This document shows positions 43,701 to 58,220 of a DNA stretch of 64,000 bases, piece by piece. Every line of letters starts with the position of its first letter. Within the stretch, counting starts at the first letter, position 1. Origin of the DNA: Mesaphorura yosii (taxonomy: Eukaryota > Arthropoda > Collembola > Poduromorpha > Tullbergiidae); contig WIXG01000217.1 in the NCBI GenBank assembly GCA_009869945.1, forward strand, positions 1-64,000, in the 5' to 3' direction. A model generated the notes under the pieces. That model searched no databases and had not been told where the DNA came from. It saw nothing but the letters and a program-made list of their open reading frames with translations. Made by a program: the position numbers and the translations under genes.

Positions 43701-45700
43701 TCTCGGACGCACGACGCACGGGACCCCACTGCGAGTCATGAGTGTGGTTTCGGTTTCTTATTCCCTTTCCCGGATCTTTAGAGAGGGTCGTGGACGCGGA
43801 CTCGAGTGACTGACTGCATAAAAAGGGAGCTGGAGAGATAATAACAAAACTCAACTGATAATAGCACTCGCCCGCATACAAAATACAAACTCCTCTCGCT
43901 CTCCTCAACTAGACTCGGGGGAAATAAAATCCAATTCATTTTGTAGCCGAAGTATCTCGAGATAAGTGCAATAATTCAAATATTACATGACTGAGCTGTT
44001 GTGCTTCTGTTCTTCAAAGGACCTGGACCCGAATTTTATATCAAATTGATGAGAAATACTTGAGTTCGGGTAGAAGAAAAGAGAAAACAAGATACAAATA
44101 CTACACAAGATGAGATGAAATGAGGGTCGAAGCCGAAATTCCTCGTAATTCTCATTGTCGAGTACACGTAAATTCACTCGCAGGGTGATGGAATTGGAAA
44201 GCAGTCCTCCAGAAGATTAATCTTGTCGGGTTCACTCTCGTGACAAAAAAACTCGTTCTCGTTAGCACGCATGCTGATAAAGGCGAAGGTATCCGCATCC
44301 GTTTAAGGGTTGGGTTGCTAAATAAAAGATAAGAAAATGATGTCAACTTTCCTGCACTGCACTACAGTCAATGATTTCGTGTGCGAAGTGGTCGGCAAAG
44401 TTTGCCGTGCCATAAACTCTACCATGGCGTGGCAAAGGTTCCAATAATTTCCAAACTTTGGGCCAGGCCGCTTTTTTGGGACAGCCTGCAAATGTCCAAC
44501 ACATGCAATCAGTATAGAGTCCGTTCATTCATACATTATTTTCTCGGTCGTTACATTAAATTAGAATTGGTAAGCTTGCGTGGGCCACAAACGCCAGGAA
44601 GGAGAACAGTGCGTGAAGCTGTTTGGTAAACTTACTTGGTCTTACGTCTTGGCGGCTGCTGAAAAAGAATCCTGCATACGAATGGCAATGGAGAAAGCAC
44701 GGAGATATTTCCAACTTCAGCATTATTACAGCCAGTCTATCTCTGGCTGAAGTGTCAGTGCTTTTTTCGGGCTGCACTTTCTTCGCTTGCGTAACGCTCG
44801 TACAATATTTCATAATAATGGTACATATACTTATAACAAACGAAGTTGACAGATATCGCTTTTTCTCTCTTCCTACATTACATTACATTATTTCACACTT
44901 GAAGGAAATGAAATTTTCTGCAAGAACACAGCTTCCACGGCTAACACGCTAATGCATGTGGCGATGTGGCACGGCTCACGGAGGGCTTGCTTGCTGGTCT
45001 TCTGGGCTTCGGAGCAGGCAGCGAAACTTGGAGTTGTAGAGAAAGGACATTATTCGAATTCGGATGTTGTTGAAGTACATTATTTCTTCCTTCTTCTCGC
45101 CGCCGTGAATTCTATATTCCCCATTATAGAGGCTATTATTCCAAATACGCCAGACACCACCACCGCCACGAATGAACGGAACGGGAACGGGTAACACCAG
45201 TAACACGCCACGCCAGACAACAATACAAACGACTACCCATATTTCACAATTACACACTTGATAAAAGCCACTAAAAGTTCTGTTTATTGCACACACGCAC
45301 AACCTGTCGACAAGAATCACATGGTATGGCTGAGTGGACTCTGCGTACTACATGCATTTCGTGTACGAGTGAGTTTATGAAATCAAGAAATAAGGAGATG
45401 ATGATCAAAATGAATAAAATTGAAGGTGGGAGCAATAATTAACACCTTTGAATCCTTTCCTTTCATCTTTCTAATCGAAAATAATTTATAAGCTAAAACT
45501 CAACGGAGTAAATGGCTGTTTGCTCTTTGGCATCCATTCGTTGCGAATTGCTTGCAGAGCTGTTTTCCAACTTCCACAGCGTTGACTTTCTAGCTTTTCG
45601 TAAACTTTACGTGTTACGCCACTGGACTGCTGCAGCTCCAGCCTCTAGCTAAATTGTTTATTGAACTTGATGGTTAACTTATTTCAAGGCAAAGGTTAAG
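40800..45700. other. Gene-free region
   Basis: No supported exon, RNA gene or transposon. Frames present are short and lack splice context. The last few hundred bases must contain the promoter of the ion-channel gene beginning at 45808. Confidence 0.4.
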
Positions 45701-45807
45701 TTAGTATTTGGTCAATCAGTGGTCCTTTTCCACCTTTGTTGGCCATTCTTGTCATTTGTCAAGGTGTGCCCGTGTTGGATTTGTGCTTGGACAGGTTGCA
45801 AATAGGA

Positions 45808-47768
45808 ATGGAGGAGAGAGAAGGCCAACAGGAGCGTGTCGTGGGGAAAGATGGCGAATTTGTAAAACGAGCGACGCTGTTTCACCGCCTGATAATGGAC
45901 GACTTTGACTTTGTCGACGCCGCGAGGACCCAGTTGGGGTCGTATGGACAGGCTAATATTTCGACCAACGATGTCAAAAGTAAGTGGTTTTCCCTCAGTT
46001 AAGTGAATAATTAGCAACAATTGTCAATTCTAATAATTCTATCGCAAAGCGCCGGTCCAACCGAAGAAAGTCATGTCGAAGTCTCCTCGTGGACTCGTGA
46101 ACCTGCCAATTTATGGTCACAAGAGGGCAAAGCGGGTTGTAAGTCCAGTCAACAAGTTAATCAATGCAGAAGTACATGATAACACGGTTGCTTTGTTACC
46201 ACAGTCGAAGGAAGATGAAGTCATCCGGAGTGATTATCGTACCCGTCGCTTTGAAAGTCGAGTCTCCAATTATCCTCCTTTCGACGTTTGGGCCAGATGG
46301 GTTCTCACTCGGAGAACGTTCGCCATTCTGATGATCGCAGCGATTATTCTGAACTCTGTGGTCATCATCCTCGAAGGAGGTGACTATTTCGGCGACTTTC
46401 ATTCATCTTTTGATCCTGGACCCTTTGATATCATTTTGCGTTGTTCCCAGAAATTGTTGACACACCCGAGTTCCGAATTTATCGAGAAACAGTGGACACG
46501 TTGGACTTTCTGTTCCTGTCAATATTTTGTGCAGATATCATCTTCAAATTCATAGACTGCGGAATGCTATTCTTCCGCGAGCCCTGGAATGTATTCGATT
46601 TCATCGTGACGGCAGGCGTAAGCACACGGCGCGTCGCTAGTGAAATGCCTCAACATATTTCATACATATCTGGCATATTTCATATGCTAGATTTCTTTAA
46701 TCGCAGTCTTTGGTGGCAGTCATGATGGATTTGATGTACCAAGATTCGGAAACAAGTCTCGTCGTCGTATTGTCGTTTATCCACTACCTTCGAGTGTTTC
46801 GAATCCTCCGATCTCTGAATGTGGTCACACGCTGGAAAAGAATTAGGCTGATGTGGATTGCAGTCATAAACACAGTCTCATCACTGATTTACGTCCTGCT
46901 CCTGATGTCAATCTTCTTCTATATATTTGCACTGATTGGAATTCAGCTGTTTGACCGATTCACACACTCTCATATCAAGGATCTTGAGTACCACGCCGCA
47001 TTCAGGGTATGTTGGCGTTGAGAACTTAGCAGGAGACATTGCAATGAAATTGGCATTGTTTCAGAATCTTGGATCAGCAATCATCACCCTGTTTCAACTG
47101 TTCACGCTTGACCACTGGTACAAACTCATTCAGAGCATGGAAAGAACTATGGGTTCGACTGCGCCGGTCGCGTTTGTCCTGATTTGGATTCTGTTGGGCT
47201 CCTTCATCTTTAGAAACATCTTCGTCGGTGTTATGGGTAAGCTCTAAGTCCTGTTGTTCCCGGCATTCACCCGCTGGCTTTGTGTAATTTCGTGGCTACA
47301 GTCAACAACTTCCAAAACATTCGACGCGAGCTCATCGACAAAGAATCCAGCGACATGAAGTCAAAAGTACAGTCGGGACTTGGCATGAAGTTTTTGGGCA
47401 TGGAAGAATTGTAAGAATTTCGGCCATTAAGTTCTGAGCCTCGTGAGCTTTAGCATTCAAGTCTATTTGTTTCTCTGCCCCCTGTCCAGCTTCTCGGAGG
47501 GAAAGGCAAACATGGACCCGGCGACCGATTACGAGGCGAGCATTCTTTATCACCTGGACATAATCAAGAACCTCGGCGAAGGATTGTCTCCAATCATGAT
47601 CCCACGCGACACGCTGTTTCACTACTACGTGACGCTGGAAGCCATTGCAATGAATTTACATGACAGAGAGAGGATTCTTGCATTGCTGAGTAAGTAAGAA
47701 AATGAGTTATCGACAAATATGTTATTTTGTTCGCAGATCAAGCACTAATCCAACAACACGACGACTGA
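45808..47768 (+). CDS. CatSper-type sperm cation channel pore subunit
   Basis: Eight exons (45808-45979, 46050-46379, 46451-46617, 46707-47006, 47065-47236, 47302-47410, 47490-47689, 47737-47768) join in consistent phase to 493 aa. There is one six-helix voltage-gated domain. S1: TFAILMIAAIILNSVVII. S2: LDFLFLSIFCADIIFKFI. S3: WNVFDFIVTAG. S4: YLRVFRILRSLNVVTRWKRI, with regularly spaced Arg. S5: VINTVSSLIYVLLLMSIFFY. Pore helix: ITLFQLFTLDHWYKLIQ. S6: PVAFVLIWILLGSFIFRNIF. The pore TxDxW (T337, D339, W341) is the CatSper selectivity signature, closest in feel to CatSper3/4. Four such subunits would form a Ca channel of the sperm flagellum. AATAAA lies near 47873. Other single-domain channels are the alternative. 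Confidence 0.75.
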
Positions 47769-47885
47769 CTCCAGTTCAAGTTGAATTATTGGCCTATGCT
47801 TAAATTACCTTGCACACTGTAAAGATATGAATTTTTGTTGTGTGATCAATGTTCAGGTCCATCTAAAGGCTGAATAAAAATAACG

Positions 47886-47917
47886 GGCAAGGCTCAACAA
47901 AGAAGCTGAGCCTTGCC
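47886..47917. other. Perfect 11-bp hairpin downstream of the CatSper-like gene
   Basis: GGCAAGGCTCA and TGAGCCTTGCC are exact reverse complements separated by ten bases, starting about ten bases after the AATAAA. It could be a 3' end structure of the transcript or chance. Confidence 0.4.
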
Positions 47918-47919
47918 TT

Positions 47920-50900
47920 ATACGTATTTCATTGTTGCACCCTTCAACAATGCTCGCCTTTTAGTTATCAGAATTGCCGGATGGTTGCGTTTGCGTTCAA
48001 ATCTCCTGCCCGTTTCTGTTTCGGTGTGTTCATCATTCACAAGTGCAGCCCAGTATTTCGGTTTCTCGAAGTCGGGGCTCACAAGTTGTCTTGATTTGTG
48101 ACCGACCTTAATTCATCGAACTGGAAACATGTAAAGTAAAGCAAATTCCCATGAATCCCATGAATACCCTTTCGTATCGTATTGAACAGGCACGCAGCAA
48201 CACAGTGGACGCTTACCGTTTCTGTTTGACATGCGTACAAAAATATTGGTTTCTTTTATCTCCGCTATTCACAATATTCCAAACACACGCCGCACAATTT
48301 CGCATTGCACTCTGACATACAGAACCTGCATTGTCGGATTCATTTGGAACAAATTCCCAGAGCAATCCCGTTCGCGTTCGAGTATAGAAGGAAGAAATAT
48401 GAACAAGTTTGGGCAGTACATCTTCTCTTGGCTTGGCCAACACAAAGAATATGACAAATGGGTCCGGAGCCACAGTCACATTCGCAGTCACTCGTGCTTA
48501 ACATTTTCATACTCAGCCCAGCCTAACCGTGGCTGCGTACAATAAATTGTTGCGTGCATATCCAATGAATGATCTATGGGAGCGTTGCGTTGCACTGCGC
48601 TGCATAAAAATAGTATTCTTGTTCTTTTCTGCAGAAGCCGGAGAATTCCTGACGTGAATTTTTTAGATTCCCGGTTGGATTGATAAGATCTGTCGTCTCA
48701 TCTTTTTCCATGATGATGATTAAGTCTCCAGCCCCAGTTTAATATTCGGGCAAGTAGCAAGACAAAGGCGAAATACAAATTATGGGAGGCAAAGTACAAA
48801 AATGAGAGTCATCAGAATACTAATAGCGGGCCGACAGGCTGGCCTCCTCCACGCAGCCATATTTTAGAGTCATAAACTATACTCAAACTCGGCCCGTGTT
48901 TGGTGTTCAGTGGCCTAAATTTTATATAAGAATTTATCATTTTAAGATTCTGCGTGCGCTGAGCAGACTAGACCACCAAGCGACTTGGCTTGGCCCACAC
49001 TTTTACTCTGGCGGAAGGCGAACTTTTCCTTCCTGCACTCCAGCCCGGCCGGTTGCGCTACCATTTTTTACATTTCCACTTTTCACATAAGAATAATTTA
49101 TTCAGCCTCCGCACGGTCGTGCGTGGAGAAAGAAGACGAACCACGAGCGAAAGACTTACAAATTATAAGTCGGTCTGGCGTGCACTTACAAGATCATGCT
49201 GCTTAATAATATAACTGCCAAGAAAAGTTTGAAGCCAACTTTATTATGACCCACACTCCTGCTCAGGCTTCTGGCAGCGTGGTTTGGTTTGCGGATTCTT
49301 CGGTTTGGTGCCCATATGCAAAAAAGTTCCGCTCAACTTCTCTTCAAGTCTCTTGCGGACCACGTCAGAAGAAAGTTTGCCACGGTTGTGGTTGCGAATT
49401 CCATCTTATGGTCCATGGCATGGCATGGATTTACTTCATGAATCAAAAATCATGAAGCCTGAAATTAGGAAAGACAAAAGATGAACTCAGGATACGCTTT
49501 ATTCATCTGTTTTTATCCCTCGTTTTTCCTTCCTGTGGAATCTGGAAGCTGGGTTCTGTTCCAGCATGAAAGATGTCTGATCTGAATAAGTGTACTGTAA
49601 AACGATAATGACGAAATGATGATGAATTGGACGAACAGAAGATAAAGAGAGCCAAGAACCCTTCATCGTGATTGTGCACTGAGCCTAAGCCTGAACCGAA
49701 TCTCTTTGAACTAATTGGATTTCAATGAACCCCGGCACTACGAAGAAGGCAGCGATCTGCAAGTAAAAGTATGAAATAATTACCTTCAGCTAAACAATTA
49801 ATTACTACTTAATATTCAGGGCCTGCTCCCTCCGACCGACTGCGCTTGTGTTTGTTTATGACGAAAGTTCGGTGCAAAAGAGTGAAGTTGCCTGCTACGT
49901 CCTGATTATAAAAGACAACTAATTTACTATTTACTTACTAACGGTCGTCGAGTAGTCGCGTTTTCAATGTGAGAATTTCAACCACGAAGCCGTTTCAGTT
50001 TCTGTCGCTGTCGCCGTGTCCATCCATCCAAGGAATGAATGGACGTGGCCTTTGATGTGGACTCATCCATCTTCCCTCGTCGCAATCAGCAAAATGAAAA
50101 TCCTTTTTTGTACCCAATTTCCCATCTCATCTGAGATGAAACGAGTCGAGAATGCCAGTCGCCAGTCGTCTTTTTAAAAGCCCAAGATTTACGATTTACA
50201 TGAGCAGTGACAACTTAAAACCCAGAATTTGGGGTTCGTGAAGATTTAATTTGTCAGACGGGCCTTAAGAATTTCAGAGCCGTCAGTCAACGCCTTCGGT
50301 CTGAGGCCTGGAAATGAGGCTGACGGTGACGCGGATCTCGTCAGTCACTCAAAGAAGCAGCCGCAGTCAATTCTAGCCTAAACTAACCTAAATGCCTTAA
50401 TTCTAATTTACTTTACTCGCTGCCGTCGAAATTGGTTGAAATTAACAAAAAGCAGCTCGGGAGTCGTCCGTAAATCATTCAAAGACTCGAAGCCAGGCGA
50501 AATCACCATAGACTTTACATTTTCACAAAGAATTCCCTAGATTTTGGGTTTTCCTGTTGGTTTTAGTGCAACCGACCGACCGGTTGAATTCGCCACACTC
50601 GAGTGAGTCGTCTTTGCCCTAATTCCTATTCATGCTCTGTACTTTGTGCGCTTGAATAGCGAAAAGTTTTTACTTTCGAATTCGAATTCGAATGTAGAAA
50701 GCAGAAGAAATGAAATGTAGTAAAATGAAGAAAGGGTACGAAAGCGTACAGTAATTTGCCGGTTTTCTTTGTGACTCTTTCAATTAGCGCGTGCATTTTC
50801 TTATTAAACTACTGCACTGCAACGCATAATGCTGAGAGCTGGGAACATGAATTCAGAATTCAGATGGATTCCGGATTCCGGAGAAGCATCAAATTAAATT

Positions 50901-53900
50901 CACATGCATGAAGGCACACTTTGTCCGTCGTGTCCTTTGCCGAGCCGAATAGAAAAACAGCACAATACAGCCAACAAGCGTAGTTCAGTGCATTGAGCAG
51001 AAATTCGATTGGAAGCGGCACGACGATGAGAGTGAAAGTGATAATGGATGAAAGCGACGAGCCAAAGCCAAGCGGAGCTTTGGCTAAGCTGCATTATTGG
51101 AAAAAGAGAGACAAGACAAGTCGCGTCGACGAGATGGGAAAAGAATGATCATAACATGAATGTGAATGCGAAAACGAATACGAGCATTACACTCCGAAAG
51201 TATTTACGTATTTATTCTCATGACACGAAGCTCGAATTCTCTTTTGTTTTCTTTCTATTACAGCCAAAACACGCTACGATGCACGCTTGTGAAAGTGAAA
51301 GAGAGCACGAGCTCAGCGTGGAATTCCTCCACCAGCACACAAGGCAGGCAACATCCACAAAGAATGGTAATCAGAATAATAAAATTCGGACGAGCTGTCT
51401 GTTGCCGAAGATGAACAAGCCAAGCTAAGCAGCACGAGCACGAGAATGAATTCAAATGGAAATTTTCCGAAGAGAGAAGAGAGAAGATCGTCGGACGGAC
51501 GTATATCGTTTTTCGCAAGAGCTGAATAATTTATTTCTCCAATAAAGTTAATCAAAATGACTTTTAGACAAGATCACTGCTTTTGCTTGCTTTTATTTCG
51601 CACGCGCTTTCTCCGTTGCTTGCAAAACTGCAGACTGAACAGAAAACTGACAGAAATCTTGATGCTCAAGGATTCTTGCTTGCAGTGAAGATGAACATCA
51701 AGCATGATACAAAAATCATGAGCTGACACTTAACTGCGCCTTCATCTTTGAAGAATTGGTTTTTTTCGTAATAAATTCATGGAAAGTAATCGCGGGATTT
51801 ACGAATGCAGCTAATTTACTCCCAAACGCCCGTATCTAAATAAAAGTATTAACTAAACAAATTCCAGGCGGGGCTCATAAACATAAAAACGAGGAAAGTT
51901 CATTATAAATCTCTCGTAAGCAATTTTTTATGATTATTTCCTCTTTCCTGCGTCTCCCGCGTGCAAAAGTGTATTATCGTATAAATTTCAAGACACGAAG
52001 GAAGGAAGGAAAGAGTGCAATAAAAACAAAAAAATATAAAACTGGATGACTCAATCAATTTTTATTCCCTATGAGGCAAGTCGCAAGAGGACGAAGAACA
52101 AACACAACTTTTAATTAAGCAGGCAAGGCAGTACGAAGGAGTCTGTAAGAAAGGAAATAAGGAGTAAGGACTTGAATAAATGGAGAGGAATAAAATCTTC
52201 TTCGAGGACGTGCTTATTTTTATACGTCGTGTACGCAAAAATAAGAGCTCGTACAATTTAATAATATAAAGTAGGTAATCCTAATTCTCAGAGGCAGGCC
52301 CAGGCGCCAGTGCACCAGGCTACGCCAGCGTAATTCGGAAAACTCATTAAAACTTGTGCAAATTTATCCTTCCTTCCTCCGCCACCGTCGCCCATGCACT
52401 TCCACGTGCACAAATGTTGCGTCTTGCAAAGTGAGTTTGTGTCCCAGCAGTTAAACGAGCAATCTTCGCCAAAGTCATCGTTTTCAATGTAATTAAAAGT
52501 GCAGTAGACTCGCGTTCGCGTTTTGCAAGTTTCTTTCCTGGCTTGTTTCCTCTTTCTTGCCTATACTGAATTCATATGTTCATGTTCTTCCGCTTTGAAG
52601 CGACAAAAATGTGAAAATGTCATTGCCCGCCTGGAAATCAATTTGTCAACACAGAAAATCCGGCCCAGTTCACATTTTCGTGAGAGTTTCGGAAATTGTA
52701 GGCAGAAGTGCCCGTGGCCGAAGGCGGATAACAACAAAAATAGAGCAAGTTTACGAGAAACAGGGCTAATTGAATCAATGAAATAGCTCGAAGATGACCG
52801 AAAACAGAAATAATTCAATTAGCCGTTCGCAAAATACGTTGCTGATTAAAAACGTCCCAAGACTTTGCACGTCTTTGTGCAAAGTCTCTGAAGAAGCCAA
52901 CTTTACTGAACACGTCCGCCTACAACGACAAAATTTTGATCGAAAGTAGTTCATTCGTCCCTCTGACCGTGGGCGGCATGCCCTAAACAACATAAAGTAA
53001 TTAGCAAAATATGGGGCCTAGCATTCAGCAGCGGCGGTGCTCCGTAGTTGCAGCATTGTTTCATAAACCACAAGGCTCACAATACAGCAACCATTTACAT
53101 AATTTATAAGGTCGGTATTCGTGAAATATGCTGCTCGAAACCACAGGACACATTTTATTACAGACTCAGGCTTCGGCTCGGCTGTGGAAAAGCAAGCACA
53201 CAAGGCAATGTGAACGAGTGAGCGATTCCAATCCCACGCGGTATAAAACCGATGAATTTAGTGTGATTGTGATTTAAGGATGTGGTATGAAAATGGAAAT
53301 AGAAATTCCATCGCTCGTGTTTTTGCTGTAACCGAAAATTGCGAATAGATGCCGTGCCATGAGACAGAAGTAGGTTACATAATGCCGGATCATGAAAAAC
53401 AAATGGCAAAATACCGAAATACGAAATGTAATCGGCCGGAAAATACAAACCGTCACAGAAACAAAAGGGATCGAGCGAGACCGTCAACGACAACGGCAGT
53501 ATGATACGCTGTTGAACTGAAGTGAAGTCTGGAAGTGCAGTCTGGAAATCGCAAATTGCAAATGTCATGTCGCGTCACATTTCGAGTTTCCGCGTAAGGA
53601 AGAGGAAAATAGAAAACCGCACATGCGAATTGGGTCTCAAAAAGACTTCGAATATTGTCCCGGGTTTTTCTCGATGCGATTGAAGCTTCATTAATTGTTC
53701 ACAGTAAAATCATGAATTTTCTTTCAAAATGTACTCGTGCAATAAAAATTCTTAGCATTGTAAAAATCTGAAAACATGATTCCATCTTTTCATTAAACGT
53801 GTACATGTTTTGAATGTACAATTTCTGGATCCGTGTATTTGCATCATAAACACAAATCACGAATGCACCGGCTCGTAATATTAATATTCAGAGCGAAAAT

Positions 53901-56900
53901 TCATAAATAAAGGAGTCAGTCATTCAGTGCGAGTCGCGCCATATAATTATTTGAGCCGAGTCTTCAGTTCTCATTAACAAAAGCGTCTATCCAATTATAA
54001 ATACTTTATTTATTTAAGAAAACAAGAGAAAGCCTCATAAATCTTGTATGCAGCAAAGCGCAGAGTCTACCTGCCTGCCTGCCTGCCATAAAGTAAACAG
54101 TTTAAGATTTCGTTTGAATAAATTTGAACACGAACACGACTGGGCAATAAATTCTAATCTGTACTCCACTCATCATAAAGCAAACACTCGCGTTGGCGCT
54201 ACCTACAATTTAATTAAAAGAAACTTGTTCCAACCTTCCACTGCATTATTGCTTTGCTTGTGTAAACCACAAACTAATGAGTATTCGGCAGGGTAAATAC
54301 AATTAAATGAAGAGGCTACACAATTAATTCAGCTGACGGCGGACTTCAAACACTTGACATATGACAATATGACAGATTGAATTGAATGCAATAAAATTCC
54401 GCATTCCTCCGTTTCACAATTAAGATTGACTAATTGCACGCGATTTTCTGGCAAAAGGATTTCTGCATTTAAATCGTCTTTTAACGAGAATTCTTTTCTT
54501 AATTCGATCATCACGCTGGGCTTCGATTGCCTAAGCTTTGCCCTTCTTTTCTACCTGATTGCCTGCCTTTTCCTTCCCAATTGAAAGAAGAGCTGAAATG
54601 AGATTATCCGTGAAACAATTAGAGCAATTTAATTTAATTGTGCTCTCTCACTGAAAAAGAATACAAAAGGCACCTTAAGAATGAATGAACTGCAGCCAGG
54701 AGAAAATAATGTATAAATTAAATTCTTACAACTCAGCGCATTCTCCCTACTTGGCCTTCATGCTCACTTTCCCCGACTCGCACAAACTCCAACTGAAGAA
54801 ATCTGAAGAGTCAGCAGCAGATGAGCACCAACATTACAGTTGTTCTTGTGCGTCGAGTCTCTGCTGTAATGAATGAACAAAAGATCTCTGAGTCTAGTAT
54901 TGCCTCGACGAGGTAGAAAAGAAGAAAACACGCTTTCTTTAATTAAATGAGAAAAGTTTCTGTTTCTCACTGCTGTGCCGTGCCGTCTGCTGCTTTTGCA
55001 ATTTGCAACCTGCAACATTCGTTTTTAATGTTTCTAAATTCTCTGAGCATCAATTTGTTACGAATTTCAATGGCATCCTTCCTTGGCCCAACTTTGCCTA
55101 TTGCGAGCATGATTCTGTTCCTTCCGACGACAGTGAGTGCAACTTTGTTTCTTGTTTGTTCTGTCGAAATGTAGGCTAATTTCGAGGCCGCGACTTTGAA
55201 ATGAGGCTCAGACTCACTTGGAGTATCTGAAAAAGTAAAACTGATAGCCGAGCATGTGAACTAAACGCAAACGTTAAGAGGAGACCGGAGAGCTTTTGAC
55301 AGGTCATTAATTTGGAGGCAGCGATTGTCAGGAAATAATACGCAAACGGTTTCATGGGCAATTAATTACTTTAAGACTTTATACGCTGTCATCGACTGAA
55401 GCACAGTGCCCGGTAGAGAAGCAGAGCAGTGCAGCAGTTCAAAGTGAGGATTAATCCGAATGGAATGCGACCGTTCATTCCTTCTCGTGTTGAGTAGTCG
55501 GGCTCCATTTATTAAGCCTTAGCCTGAAATGTGAGCCGCGGCATTGTTTATCACAGACGAATTAATCAGCAGCAGAGTAATCGAGACTGAAAAACATTCG
55601 AAATTTAATCTAAATACCTATCGAGGCGCACGAAATAACTTCCGGATCATCAGCGGCCTGTGTTTCGTATTTTGTTCAAGTTATTGACATTCGGGGTCCT
55701 GAAAAAGGAAGCGACCAAATAAATTAATTTTGTACAAATATTTAGACAGAACGCAATAAAACGAAACCTGATTCTAGGCAGGCTACTTTCGGGAAAATGC
55801 GGATTTCAGGAGCAAAACAAGAAATTGTTGCGGATTAAATGAAATGCGGATCTTCCTCCCTTGAGCAATCAGCGAAAGGAAAACATGGCAAAACTGGGCT
55901 GAAGTGTAATACACATTAAATTAGTTCATATCATATCTCTGTGCGTTGTACGTGCAACTGAACAAAAGTAAATAAAACGATCTTCAGTCAGCGCACACAC
56001 AAACACAAGCGGACAAAACAGAAGCCTTATAAAAATTGAACGCTCTTTCTCAATTTCTCAGAGAGAAGCAGCAAATGAAAAGGAATTTATAAAAATAAAG
56101 GAATACTTTCAACTTCAAAAGAATGAGTTCAAAGCAAACATTCAGCAAGGCAGGCACTTGCATTTAAAAGGAAATGATACGAGACTCGAACCACAAAACA
56201 GAAAATGAGAAAATGAAAACGAGGAAAGTGTCTGGCTGGCGAAAAGAAAACATTACATTAGAAACCAATTCTCAATTTTCGTGTACAAGAACACATAGCT
56301 TAGTTGGTCCTTGTATCATGACGACTAATGTACACTTGCGAACGTAGACGCGGAATGGGAAATATTTTTGATAAACTGGAAACTGGTACTTGTTCTTGTA
56401 CGGGAGAGGCTGCGTCGCACCAACATCAACACAAATTGCATTTTTGTCTGTGCCCGTACCAGTGCCTGTTTCGTTTTGTTCTGGCGGTCTGGCTGCGGAT
56501 GTCATCATCATCACTAACTTGTGCTCGCCCGCCCGTCTTATCTCGGCGTGTCAAAACCATGAACACCCGCGTGTGCTCCATTTACTCTTTAAAATATGAT
56601 AAATGGGGCTTACGCTCTCGCCTCGAGAGTTAACCGACCGGGAAGGGTGTAAAGAGCACTCGATGGGTTATCAAACGCGTGAGCATCTTCAAGGAGAGAA
56701 ATTATTGCAGGGGAACGAGAAAAGAAACGAACGTGTGAAAATTCGTGTCGTTCGCGATGCCAGCCACGGCTGGAAATAATTTTGGTCTACTTGTGAAGGC
56801 GTGTTGCTTTGATCAGGAAAACAATCCAGGAAAAGTAAGTGCGACTAAAAATATGAGTGCGAGAAAAGAAATTGGAATTCCAAATCGGAACGCGCCATTG

Positions 56901-58220
56901 CAAATCTCATTCCGTTTTCCGTATCTCGCACGTAGGCGTAGTGAGTGTATTAGACTGGCGTGGAGCGTAAAACACAAGATGAGAAATCTTTTGGGGCTCC
57001 GTCTCGGTCGGTTCGGTTGTGGCTCGCAATCGTGAATCGTCATAAACTCGTGAGTGTGAAGAAGAGAAAGTTATCCAACCGAATCCGGGCGAACGGCGAA
57101 AGTAAGACGGCCATAAATAAAACATATCTTCATTATCTCCCACCAACTCACGCTTCATTCCTCATCTTCACTTTCACGTCCGCGTATTTTCTTTGTGTGT
57201 TTTTATTGCTTGACACACTGAAGAAACGAGGAAATATGAGAGAAAAGGAAATGAGGGAAAGACGCAGCAAAAACAAAAATAGAACGGTTGGCCAACTTAT
57301 GGTCGTTTTCTTTGGGAAAGAGTTTATCCATAAATCCAATACGAAACCAATTTCTTATCATCATCTTCCTTGCGCTGCCAAATGTGTTTTCTTCGCAACT
57401 GCGAGTGTTATGATTTGGAATCCGAATCCTTGCCGGCAGAAAGAGTAGTAGAAGAGTGATCTAAACTTTCTACACAACTAAAGCCGAAAAACAGAGCTTT
57501 GGCGGAAAACGGCAGTGGCACGAGCACGTTAGAAATGTCACAGTCATCATCATCACCGTAATCATCGTCATTTCGGATTTGGTTTACGTCCACGTCTACG
57601 GAAAAGTTTACACTTGCAACTGGAACTGTACCGAAAGTGCAGCCCATCATTTCAATGGGCCAGGCCAGTTGAGGGGTTTCCGAGATGAATCGATCCGAGC
57701 ATAAAGGAAAGTCATTGAAAAGAAGTTCGATGGAAGAAAAGCAATTCCGCTAAGCACCGGGAAAGGAAAACACTCTTACGGAAGCTGCAAAAGCATTGCC
57801 ACATTGCTTGGAGAAGAGAAATTGGCCGTTTAGAAGAGTTGGGCCGCTTAATGCACTTGGAGCTCATATTTTCTGGTTCACCCACTTTACTTTATCAACT
57901 CTACGTGCAACTGAATAATCACCGGTAACATGAACTGATGAACTTTAATTGCCATTTTCATTGGCCTATCCGGACCTCAAGTGACAAGACGGGTACAAGC
58001 AAAGGTGCCCACGTAACTTTTTTGTGTCGAATTTCCATGAAGAATCGAAAACAGCAGAATTTCCGGAAAGTCGTAACAGAGTTGAAGTAGTTTTGAAGCC
58101 AGCACGATTGAAGAAATGCTGGGCGAATTCGAAGGCAATAACACGATTGCAGAAAATGAATCGAATTTTGGATCCTTGAATTAATTCTGTGATTGTCATG
58201 TTGCTTTTGTCCCTCCACAG
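47920..58220. other. Gene-free region of about 10 kb
   Basis: I find no exon with acceptable codon content and splice sites on either strand, no tRNA and no transposon ends. A short CCTG tandem repeat lies near 54070-54089, and a GAATTCGAATTCG palindromic run near 50680. Because a lone terminal exon follows at 58221, part of this may be intron of that gene. Confidence 0.4.

Noticed and set aside
45736-45807. An upstream non-ATG extension of the channel gene
   Set aside because: The first ATG at 45808 gives a complete protein. The extension relies on a TTG start.
54060-54092. A possible direct-repeat array (CCTG units)
   Set aside because: It is a short microsatellite only, with no spacers. 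There is no CRISPR-like structure anywhere in the window, as expected for animal DNA.
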